The notes under the pieces are model-generated. The model was not told the origin of the DNA and ran no database searches. It saw only the letters and a program-made list of their open reading frames with translations. This document shows positions 1 to 4,481 of a stretch of 7,059 nt of DNA, piece after piece (the stretch's first letter is position 1; each line of letters opens with the position of its first letter). The translations under genes were made by a program, and so were the position numbers. This DNA is from an uncultured Bacilli bacterium (GTDB lineage Bacteria; Bacillota_I; Bacilli_A; RF39; UBA660), in the NCBI GenBank assembly GCA_934101745.1, contig CAKOSD010000055.1, positions 1 to 7,059 of the forward strand, in the 5' to 3' direction.

Positions 1-115
1 TGGTTATTGTGGTACCATATTTTACAGATACATTTGATAGTTAGATGTTTTTCCCTCAGTCCATATTCAAAATTTTTGAAAAATGGAGGAGGTGGTCCTA
101 GAATGGAGAAAAAAA

Positions 116-190
116 GTGGAATATCTAGTAATATTCGCTCTTATCTTGGTCATTTTAGACGAAGTTATAAATTCTATAAGAAGAAAATAA
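116..190 (+). CDS. 24-aa hydrophobic peptide, candidate type I toxin (copy 1)
   Basis: GTG start at 116 and TAA stop at 188-190. The peptide begins VEYLVIFALILV, continues ILDEVINS and ends RRK: one short membrane-spanning segment (about residues 4-14), a mid Asp (D15) and a basic tail. A GGAG lies 7 nt before the GTG (105-108), and a stronger SD (GGAGGAGG, 85-92) lies further up. The same frame is open back to ATG 83, but copy 2 has a stop there, so the short start is preferred. The homologous ORF at 613-687 is also 24 codons, aligns without gaps with 11 of 24 identities, and most differences are conservative (I/V/L, R/K). This is the pattern of small membrane toxins of type I systems (compare TxpA, BsrG and Hol-Tox families). 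No family match could be tested; the toxin role is inferred. Confidence 0.62.
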   Translation: MEYLVIFALILVILDEVINSIRRK

Positions 191-213
191 CTTATTATCT
201 TTTAACGGTAATG

Positions 214-247
214 AAAAACATCTACTCGCTTTTGAATAGATGATTTT
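214..247. terminator. Central hairpin of copy 1, possible antisense terminator
   Basis: CATCTACTC (219-227) faces GAATAGATG (234-242), a 9-bp stem with one A/C mismatch and a 6-nt loop. On the minus strand the stem is followed by five Ts (complement of 214-218), so it could end the antisense RNA that starts near 338. On the + strand it is followed by ATTTTTC. It lies 3' of the peptide stop codon. The hairpin is visible; its role as a terminator is inferred. Confidence 0.5.
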
Positions 248-338
248 TCATTTCAAACTAATATTTGGACTGAGAAACATCTAACGTACGAAATCAAATG
301 TATCTCTTTTTTAATTTAAGAACAACCAAGTTCTTTCA
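214..338 (-). ncRNA. Predicted antisense RNA, copy 1 (candidate antitoxin)
   Basis: Transcription from the promoter at 345-372 would give an RNA of about 125 nt ending at the hairpin and T run at 214-242. It would be complementary to the 3' untranslated part of the peptide mRNA, starting after its stop codon at 190, as in the txpA/RatA and bsrG/SR4 systems. Near its 5' end is a hairpin AAGAAC-TTGGTT-GTTCTT (335-318), whose loop contains a YUNR-type word (UUGG) common in fast-pairing antisense loops. Both ends are predictions from sequence; no expression data are available. Confidence 0.52.
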
Positions 339-344
339 CTAAGT

Positions 345-372
345 AGTATAGCATATTTTTTGATTTTTGCAA
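345..372 (-). promoter_or_regulatory. Minus-strand promoter of antisense RNA, copy 1
   Basis: Read on the minus strand: -35 TTGCAA (372-367), a 16-bp spacer, and an extended -10 TGC-TATACT (353-345). Expected start is near 338. The promoter lies within a block that is identical between the two repeat copies for about 45 bp, as expected for a functional element. It points toward the peptide ORF. No minus-strand protein gene follows. Confidence 0.75.
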
Positions 373-419
373 CTACCTGTGGTTCATTATTATGATATTT
401 AATTTTGGAAAAAATATAC

Positions 420-497
420 TTAAATTTCTAATTATGTATATTTAAAAGATAATAATATAAAAATTAAAAATATGGTCCATAATTGTAGATTTATACC
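420..497. other. AT-rich spacer between the two repeat units
   Basis: This 78-bp stretch of nearly pure A/T has no counterpart at the other repeat edge. It holds no ORF. It might carry upstream promoter sequence for the copy 2 peptide mRNA, but I see no -35/-10 pair with acceptable spacing here or in the conserved first 30 bp of the unit. The sense promoter of the modules therefore remains unlocated. Confidence 0.5.
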
Positions 498-612
498 GGT
501 TATTGTGGTACCATATTTTACAGATACATTTGATAGTTAGATGTTTTGACCTCGGTCCATATTTTTATTTTTTAGAAATGGAAGGAGGTTGGTCCTAGAA
601 TGAAGGAAAAAG

Positions 613-687
613 ATGGAGTACTTGGTTGCTCTAATTATTATTTTAGTCTTAATAGACAGAATAGTAAATTCCAACAAAAGGGATTAG
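613..687 (+). CDS. 24-aa hydrophobic peptide, candidate type I toxin (copy 2)
   Basis: ATG start at 613 and TAG stop at 685-687. The peptide begins MEYLVALIIILVLIDR, then IVNS, and ends NKRD: one membrane-spanning helix, a mid D15 and a charged tail. AAGG (603-606) sits 6 nt before the ATG. An in-frame TGA at 601-603 fixes the start downstream of it. A stronger SD (AAGGAGG, 582-588) fits an out-of-frame ATG at 600 whose 60-codon reading is not conserved in copy 1. The ungapped match to 116-190, with conservative replacements only in this frame, is the main evidence that it is translated. It probably acts at the inner membrane if it is a toxin, and would be controlled by the antisense RNA predicted from 836 leftward. 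Confidence 0.66.
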   Translation: MEYLVALIIILVLIDRIVNSNKRD

Positions 688-714
688 TTTTTTACTTAAA
701 AAAGGGGAAAACTG

Positions 715-748
715 AAAAACATCTACTCAAGCTTATGAATAGATGTTT
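715..748. terminator. Central hairpin of copy 2, possible antisense terminator
   Basis: AAACATCTACTC (717-728) faces GAATAGATGTTT (737-748), 11 of 12 pairs with an 8-nt loop. Read on the minus strand, the stem is followed by TTTTTC and then a C/T-rich tract, which fits an end point for the antisense RNA starting near 836. The stem arms carry the same AGATGTTT/AAACATCT words as the long-range arms, so alternative pairing is possible. On the + strand there is no good T run here. Confidence 0.5.
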
Positions 749-836
749 CAAAACAATATATATTGGACCGAGAAACATCTAACACGCAAAATCAAATGTA
801 TCTCTTTTTTTATTTAAGAACAATCAGGTTCTTTCA
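715..836 (-). ncRNA. Predicted antisense RNA, copy 2 (candidate antitoxin)
   Basis: This is the equivalent of the copy 1 antisense RNA, about 120 nt, from the promoter at 843-870 to the central hairpin. The 5' hairpin has the identical stem AAGAAC/GTTCTT (833-828 with 821-816), but its loop is CTGATT rather than TTGGTT. It still contains a YUNR word (CUGA). Loop divergence over a fixed stem would suit cognate-specific pairing with each copy's own mRNA. The transcript ends are inferred. Confidence 0.52.
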
Positions 837-842
837 CTAAGT

Positions 843-870
843 AGTATAGCATATTTTTTGATTTTTGCAA
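843..870 (-). promoter_or_regulatory. Minus-strand promoter of antisense RNA, copy 2
   Basis: Read on the minus strand: -35 TTGCAA (870-865), a 16-bp spacer, and an extended -10 TGC-TATACT (851-843). Expected start is near 836. It is identical to the copy 1 promoter, although the interior of the unit has diverged. It is the best-formed promoter in this gene-free stretch and faces back toward the peptide ORF at 613-687. Confidence 0.76.
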
Positions 871-917
871 CTACCTGAGGTCTATTACTATGATATTTAA
901 TTTCAGAAAAAATATAC

Positions 918-974
918 ATTATCATTAATAAATTATAAAATACTGATTTTACTTTAGATAAATTTATTTTCTAC
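918..974. other. AT-rich gap between repeat copy 2 and first operon
   Basis: A 57-bp AT-rich segment with no ORF, no clear stem-loop terminator and no match to the repeat unit. It separates the minus-strand promoter of copy 2 from the + strand promoter of the following operon. Confidence 0.5.
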
Positions 975-1002
975 TTTTAAAAGCCTAAAATTATGGTATA
1001 CT
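975..1002 (+). promoter_or_regulatory. Promoter of first operon, extended -10
   Basis: TGG-TATACT (994-1002) is an extended -10 element. The -35 is poor (TTTTAA at 975-980, 16-bp spacer), so the TG motif probably compensates. Expected start is near 1009, about 19 nt before the ATG at 1028. It would drive the three-gene operon that ends at the terminator 2936-2976. Confidence 0.65.
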
Positions 1003-1027
1003 ATTGGTAGAATAGTAGGTGAAGATA

Positions 1028-1864
1028 ATGGATATATTTATTTCAATTGGATTTGATACTGCTATTAAGAAGTATGTTTTATTTACAGAAAAAAATCATC
1101 ATGATTTGGCTACTGATTATTTAGTATATGTAATAATGATGTTAACATTTATTTATGGTAAGGCAGATATTATGAATCCTTATTTAGCTCGTTATAAAAA
1201 TGGGGCATCTAATTTATTTCATAATTTAACTAAATATGGTTTAAGTGAAGAAAAAGTAAATAAATTTTTTAATGACTTAAATAATTATTTAGAAAGAGAT
1301 AATTATAATAAAGTTTATAATCAATATAAAAATCCTTATTTTTTAATAATACAAGAAGACTTAATAGATATGTTTTATTTAAAAACTTTGTGTGTCGATA
1401 TTAGTAAGGAAGAACAAAAGAAGTTTAAGAATCTATTATATTCTTCAAAGAATAGTAATTTGGCTTGTCGAAAGTTAAATGCTTTATATAATACTAATTT
1501 AGATGGGGCTTTAGTATATTATAGTAATGTTTTTAGTAGAAAAGATTATGCCATAATGATGATACCTAAGAAAGATAAGATATTAGATATGAGTGTTTAT
1601 AAATTATTTAATCTTAATGAAACCGATATAGTTAAGGTAAATAATACTACTTTAGAAGAGATAAATAACGGAATATATAATTATTTTCATATTAATCCTA
1701 TTGGAATAAGGGCTTATGATAAGTTAATGCTTAAAGTTAATAAACTTAGTAATACTAAGTATCGTTTAGCGGATAATAGTGGGAGTATTAATTTAATTAT
1801 GTTTGCTAGTTTCTTTGGATTTGTTATTATTCTAGGAATAACGATAGGACTTATGTTAGTATGA
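1028..1864 (+). CDS. Tail-anchored protein of unknown function
   Basis: 278 residues from ATG 1028. That start has AGGTGA (about 1017-1022) at good spacing; the GTG at 1019 in the same frame lies inside this SD and is rejected. The protein begins MDIFISIGFDTAIKKY and has a mostly soluble, Asn/Lys/Tyr-rich body. A single hydrophobic segment makes up the last 25 residues (from INLIMFASFF to the terminal GLMLV), with almost nothing after it. This predicts a C-terminal tail anchor with the bulk in the cytoplasm. No signal peptide and no catalytic motif is visible, and I do not recognise the family. It is first in an operon, overlapping the YutD-like gene by 4 nt (ATGA), which suggests translational coupling. 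Function unknown. Confidence 0.85.
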   Translation: MDIFISIGFDTAIKKYVLFTEKNHHDLATDYLVYVIMMLTFIYGKADIMNPYLARYKNGASNLFHNLTKYGLSEEKVNKFFNDLNNYLERDNYNKVYNQYKNPYFLIIQEDLIDMFYLKTLCVDISKEEQKKFKNLLYSSKNSNLACRKLNALYNTNLDGALVYYSNVFSRKDYAIMMIPKKDKILDMSVYKLFNLNETDIVKVNNTTLEEINNGIYNYFHINPIGIRAYDKLMLKVNKLSNTKYRLADNSGSINLIMFASFFGFVIILGITIGLMLV

Positions 1865-2148
1865 AAACGAAAGTGATTAATGATATAACTTATTATGTTA
1901 TAAAAGATGATAATGATATATTAAGTAATATGGATATAAGTGAGAAATTAACAGAGTATTTTGATGATTTTGATTATATTGTAGGAGATATAAGTTATGG
2001 CGCTATCAGGCTTAAAGGTTTTTATCGGGATAGTAAAAGTAATAATAAATTTAATAAAATTAGTTTTTTAGATAATTATTTAGAAAGATATTGTTCTTAT
2101 GGGGCAAAATGGTTTATAATTAGTAAGATTTATAAAGATATAAAATAA
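1861..2148 (+). CDS. yutD: YutD family protein (DUF1027)
   Basis: 95 residues, the usual size of this family. Diagnostic stretches are DYIVGDISYGAIRLKGFY in the middle and LDNYLERYCSYGAKWFII near the C-terminus. They match the family pattern of an acidic 'YIVGD..YG.LRLKGFY' core followed by 'L..YL..YC.FG..YF'. YutD proteins are small soluble proteins of Bacilli whose biochemical role is not established, so none is assigned. The ATG overlaps the preceding stop (ATGA at 1861-1864) and has only a weak upstream SD, so it is probably translated by coupling. Recognition is from memory of the family; the symbol follows the Bacillus subtilis homologue. Confidence 0.85.
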   Translation: MKTKVINDITYYVIKDDNDILSNMDISEKLTEYFDDFDYIVGDISYGAIRLKGFYRDSKSNNKFNKISFLDNYLERYCSYGAKWFIISKIYKDIK

Positions 2149-2166
2149 AGTTAGAGGATGGTTAAT

Positions 2167-2925
2167 GTGATAGAAAAGATTGAGATATTAAAGGATAATA
2201 ATGATAAGTTAATAGTAGATGCTATAAGTGCTTTTAGTATTGAATTTAATAATATAGGACATAATTTTTGCATTGCTACAAGTAATGAACTTGATCAAAA
2301 TGGCTTAGTAAAATTGTTAGTAAGTGAAATTGCTGATAGTGGTTTAATTAAAATAAGCGATGAAGGTTTATGGGGCGAAGTTAAAAATGTTATGCGAGCT
2401 ATTATCAGTGGTAGTACTTATAATTATACTTACATTAAAATGCCTAAAAGTATTAAGGCTACTAATGATTTTTCGCGAGTAATTGCGGTTCAAGAAGCAG
2501 CGAAAACGCAATTGATTAGTGATTATGTGGCTAAAAAACCAGTTGATAATATTGTGGCTCCGGTATCGGATAGTTTGATTGATAATCCGGCTATCTATCC
2601 AACTGCTAGTGAAAATGCTAGTATTGGGGAGGAAGTAACTCCAGGAATTTCTGTAGAAGTGCCAACTGCTAACACGGAAAAAACGGATGAGGCAGTAAAA
2701 CCTATTAATGTGATGGATATTCCGGTAGAACCAGCATCTTCAGTAGAACCCGAAGTATCTATGGATGATTTAGTTAAACAAGCGATAGAAAAAAGTGAGG
2801 AACCCACTAATTTTGATAGACAAGAGGAAGAAAAGAATTTAGCTATCGATGCTACGAAGTTAGTTACAGAGTTAGAAAACTATATCCGCTTAGTTGTTAA
2901 AGATGAAATAAATAATAATAAATAG
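2167..2925 (+). CDS. Unknown protein with acidic disordered linker
   Basis: 252 residues from GTG 2167. The ATG at 2158 is in frame but directly abuts the GAGG SD (2154-2157), whereas the GTG sits 9 nt from it, so the GTG is preferred. Residues about 1-95 look folded (IEKIEIL..., then AFSIEFNN, HNFCIATSNELDQNG and ISDEGLWGEVKNVMRAI). Residues about 120-215 are rich in Pro, Val, Ser, Thr, Glu and Asp and look disordered. A final amphipathic helix (about NLAIDATKLVTELENYIRLV) may be a docking or coiled segment. There is no membrane segment or signal peptide. I do not recognise it; a resemblance of the N-terminal part to DUF1292-type small domains is too weak to call. It is the last gene before the terminator at 2936-2976. 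The higher GC in the linker comes from its Ala/Pro/Glu content. Confidence 0.8.
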   Translation: MIEKIEILKDNNDKLIVDAISAFSIEFNNIGHNFCIATSNELDQNGLVKLLVSEIADSGLIKISDEGLWGEVKNVMRAIISGSTYNYTYIKMPKSIKATNDFSRVIAVQEAAKTQLISDYVAKKPVDNIVAPVSDSLIDNPAIYPTASENASIGEEVTPGISVEVPTANTEKTDEAVKPINVMDIPVEPASSVEPEVSMDDLVKQAIEKSEEPTNFDRQEEEKNLAIDATKLVTELENYIRLVVKDEINNNK

Positions 2926-2935
2926 TTTAATTACT

Positions 2936-2976
2936 AAAAAAGTTCTCTTAAGTTTTAAATACGGGAGAATTTTTTT
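2936..2976. terminator. Rho-independent terminator after first operon
   Basis: AAAAAAGTTCTC (2936-2947) pairs with GAGAATTTTTTT (2965-2976), a 12-bp stem with one G-U, a 17-nt loop and a seven-T run. The A run on the left arm means it could also work on the minus strand. It begins 10 nt after the stop codon at 2925 and sits just before the next promoter. Confidence 0.8.
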
Positions 2977-2985
2977 GATAATTTG

Positions 2986-3014
2986 TTGTGAATGTAGGAA
3001 AGAAATGCTACTAT
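2986..3014 (+). promoter_or_regulatory. Promoter of first paralogue gene
   Basis: TTGTGA (2986-2991), a 17-bp spacer, and extended -10 TGC-TACTAT (3006-3014). Expected start is near 3021, which is inside the N-terminal extension of the longer reading from TTG 2975. This supports the ATG at 3035 as the real start. The promoter at 3711-3739 has the same -35 hexamer and spacing. Confidence 0.72.
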
Positions 3015-3034
3015 ATAGAAACGGAAGTGATAAT

Positions 3035-3706
3035 ATGGGACTTTTGCTTTTCTATTTAGGTAGTATTTTAGAAACTTTTACTTTTAATTATTTAAACCAA
3101 AATCGCTTATATCTTGATGTAGGAAAAGAGGGGTATAAAATAATAATAGAAGATGATGAGTCTTTATTACAATTAACTTTTTTAGTAAAATTTATTCCTT
3201 TAATAAACTTAGGATATGTTTTATATCATATAATTAATTATAATTTAAATAGAAATGAAATTATAGAGTATTTAAAGAATAATCATTTAATAGAGCCTCT
3301 TACAAAAGGAGAATTAGATTTATATCAAAAAAATGAGAATATTATAACTTTAAGAGATTTGGCTGATAGATATTATTATCAAAGAAAGTATCCTTATTCG
3401 ATTACTTTTGTATCTGGTAAGGATATTTCGAGGATAAATTATGCTTTTGATTTAGGTTCTAAAGAAGTTATTATTATAGAAGTTGTGGGTATTTTAAGTA
3501 ATTTAAGTTTAGAAGAACAAAAAAGGTTAGTATTAGACACGGTAAAAATGTATGAAGATATCTATATAAGAAAGTGTGGTAGTAGGGCTAAATATTATTA
3601 TGCTATCGATGAAGGTTATTTAAATCCAGGTAATATTGTAACTTTAATGCCGGATATTTTAGAGGAAAACTTATCCCAAAAATTAAATTTGTTTTTTAAA
3701 AATTAG
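3035..3706 (+). CDS. Unknown membrane-associated protein, paralogue A
   Basis: 223 residues from ATG 3035, with GGAAGTGAT (3023-3031) as SD. This start aligns exactly with that of the neighbouring paralogue (MG...F.LGSILE.F.FN). The first 41 residues align ungapped with 21 identities to the protein at 3764-4465, including R24, Y26, D28, G33-Y34-K35 and D40-D41. A hydrophobic stretch at about residues 47-67 (after QLTFLVKFIPLINLG) could be a membrane or buried helix. Later shared features are a P-T-E motif (PLTKGE), a YYYQRKYP segment, a FD..SKE region, and a conserved 'G...YYAI..G' near the C-terminus. No known family or catalytic motif is recognised. It has its own promoter and no obvious terminator after it. 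Function unknown. Confidence 0.82.
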   Translation: MGLLLFYLGSILETFTFNYLNQNRLYLDVGKEGYKIIIEDDESLLQLTFLVKFIPLINLGYVLYHIINYNLNRNEIIEYLKNNHLIEPLTKGELDLYQKNENIITLRDLADRYYYQRKYPYSITFVSGKDISRINYAFDLGSKEVIIIEVVGILSNLSLEEQKRLVLDTVKMYEDIYIRKCGSRAKYYYAIDEGYLNPGNIVTLMPDILEENLSQKLNLFFKN

Positions 3707-3710
3707 GTTG

Positions 3711-3739
3711 TTGTGAAAATAAATTAATCGTGCTATATT
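3711..3739 (+). promoter_or_regulatory. Promoter of second paralogue and hydrolase
   Basis: TTGTGA (3711-3716), a 17-bp spacer, and extended -10 TGC-TATATT (3731-3739). Expected start is near 3746. It has the same hexamer and spacing as the promoter before the first paralogue, so the promoter appears to have been duplicated with the gene. Confidence 0.74.
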
Positions 3740-3763
3740 TAGGTTATAAGGATGGTGGTGCTT

Positions 3764-4465
3764 ATGGGGCCAATGGTATTTTGGCTAGGAAGTATCCTGG
3801 AGGCATTTATTTTTAATGAAATGAATTCTAAGCGAATATATAAAGATTTAGCGGATAGAGGTTATAAATTTAAGTTTACGGATGATAAGGTTGTTGATTT
3901 AAAGGAAACGCCAATCTATTTACGCTTTATGCCTATATTTAATCTTTTAAGTACTGCTAATTGTATTTTAGAATATAATTATTTAGTTGATAATACAATA
4001 GCGTTTTTAAAGGAAGAAGATATGGTCTTACCAATGACTGCTGAGGAAAAAAAGTATTATCAGATGAAACCAACAGCGAAAACGGCTCTTTTAATTGCAG
4101 AAAGTGATTATCAAAGAAGAAAATTTGGAAATACGATTGTTATTCGTTGTAATGAAGGGGATTCTAAAGTTACTTATTATTTTGACTTTGCTAATAAAAG
4201 GATTAATTTATTAACTATTGAAGGGTTATTGGAAAAGGCCTCTAATGAGGAAGTGACTATAATACTTACAGAAATAATAAATGCTACTCTACAAAGTAAA
4301 TTTAGAGAATATGGCAGTGTGGCTGGTTACTATAAGGCTATTATGGATGGGATGGAACCGGTAAGTTATATTATAGTTAATGAAATAGTGGATGTTAAAA
4401 CTGAAGATATAAAAGAAGATACGAAGATTCAATTAACACGAAAGCCAAAAGATAAAAAAATTTAA
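3764..4465 (+). CDS. Unknown membrane-associated protein, paralogue B
   Basis: 233 residues from ATG 3764. The AAGGATGGTG stretch (3748-3757) makes a good SD for it, while the in-frame ATG at 3752 lies within that SD. The start also matches the paralogue. The N-terminus MGPMVFWLGSILEAFIFN is hydrophobic, and a second hydrophobic stretch follows at about residues 51-70 (from IYLRFMPIFNLL). Residues shared with the 3035-3706 protein run along the full length: the N-terminal 40 residues, PMTAEE, DYQRRKFG, FDFANK, and G..A.YYKAI..G. The C-terminus has an extra charged, Lys-rich tail of about 20 residues that the paralogue lacks. No enzymatic motif is visible. It is separated by 16 nt from the hydrolase gene and is probably cotranscribed with it. 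Confidence 0.82.
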   Translation: MGPMVFWLGSILEAFIFNEMNSKRIYKDLADRGYKFKFTDDKVVDLKETPIYLRFMPIFNLLSTANCILEYNYLVDNTIAFLKEEDMVLPMTAEEKKYYQMKPTAKTALLIAESDYQRRKFGNTIVIRCNEGDSKVTYYFDFANKRINLLTIEGLLEKASNEEVTIILTEIINATLQSKFREYGSVAGYYKAIMDGMEPVSYIIVNEIVDVKTEDIKEDTKIQLTRKPKDKKI

Positions 4466-4481
4466 AAGAAAGTGAGAAAAT

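Larger units (their letters stand above)
27..304. repeat. Long-range inverted repeat closing copy 1 transcript
   Basis: Three perfect paired blocks lie in nested order: 27-38 with 293-304 (GATACATTTGAT, 12 bp), 40-50 with 275-285 (GTTAGATGTTT, 11 bp) and 55-62 with 267-274 (CTCAGTCC, 8 bp). Small bulges separate them: 1 nt against 7 nt between the first two blocks, and 4 nt against none between the second and third. A T run (307-312) follows the right arm. In RNA the arms would bring the 5' and 3' ends together around the peptide ORF, as 5'-3' pairing does in several type I toxin mRNAs. The pairing is read from sequence; the regulatory effect is inferred. Confidence 0.8.
2..419. repeat. Tandem repeat unit, copy 1 (type I TA-like module)
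   Basis: This is the first of two directly repeated units lying 496-498 bp apart; the other is 498-917. The copies start with the same block (GGTTATTGTGGTACCATATT) and end at the same AATATAC block. Identity is high at both outer ends and low in the middle, where spacing is still kept. Each unit carries a 24-codon hydrophobic ORF, inverted arms, a central hairpin and a minus-strand promoter. The left edge may extend beyond the window, because the match begins at the second base. The repeat is seen directly; reading it as a toxin-antitoxin module is inference. Confidence 0.9.
523..802. repeat. Long-range inverted repeat closing copy 2 transcript
   Basis: The geometry matches copy 1: 523-534 with 791-802 (12 bp), 536-546 with 773-783 (11 bp) and 551-558 with 765-772 (CTCGGTCC, 8 bp). 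The bulges are the same size (1 against 7 nt, 4 against 0 nt) but differ in sequence. In the third block the pair A58-T271 of copy 1 is replaced by G554-C769, a compensatory change that keeps the stem. A T run (805-811) follows the right arm and may mark the 3' end of the sense transcript. Confidence 0.82.
498..917. repeat. Tandem repeat unit, copy 2 (type I TA-like module)
   Basis: This is the second copy of the unit at 2-419, with both edges inside the window. Similarity to copy 1 begins at 498 and ends at 917; the flanks 420-497 and 918-985 are unrelated to each other. All functional elements of copy 1 recur in the same order and at nearly the same spacing. Divergence is concentrated in single-stranded bulges, loops and conservative codon changes, which indicates an old duplication kept under selection rather than a recent copying event. 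Confidence 0.9.

Noticed and set aside
7..243. 78-codon + strand reading frame (ATG 103 internal)
   Set aside because: Its protein is not conserved in the second repeat copy, whereas the hydrophobic +1 frame is. It is most likely a shadow of the 24-codon peptide region.
27..312. Riboswitch or T-box leader
   Set aside because: The stem encloses its own small ORF and is not followed by a same-strand gene; no T-box or known aptamer core is visible.
600..782. 60-codon + strand reading frame with a good SD
   Set aside because: It has no similarity to the corresponding frame of copy 1. It might be translated to some extent, but I do not support it as a gene product.
2..917. MITE or insertion-sequence remnants with terminal inverted repeats
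   Set aside because: The inverted arms are internal to the repeat; the unit extends over 110 bp past the right arm and includes a conserved promoter. There is no target duplication. Conserved ORF frame and covariation fit a functional RNA/peptide unit better.
1..917. CRISPR array
   Set aside because: There are only two repeat units, each far too long and structured, and no short regularly spaced repeats.
2595..2807. Minus-strand ORF of 70 codons
   Set aside because: It lies entirely opposite the Pro/Ser/Glu-rich linker of the 2167-2925 gene, has low complexity and lacks an SD. It is a shadow of the biased codons on the other strand.
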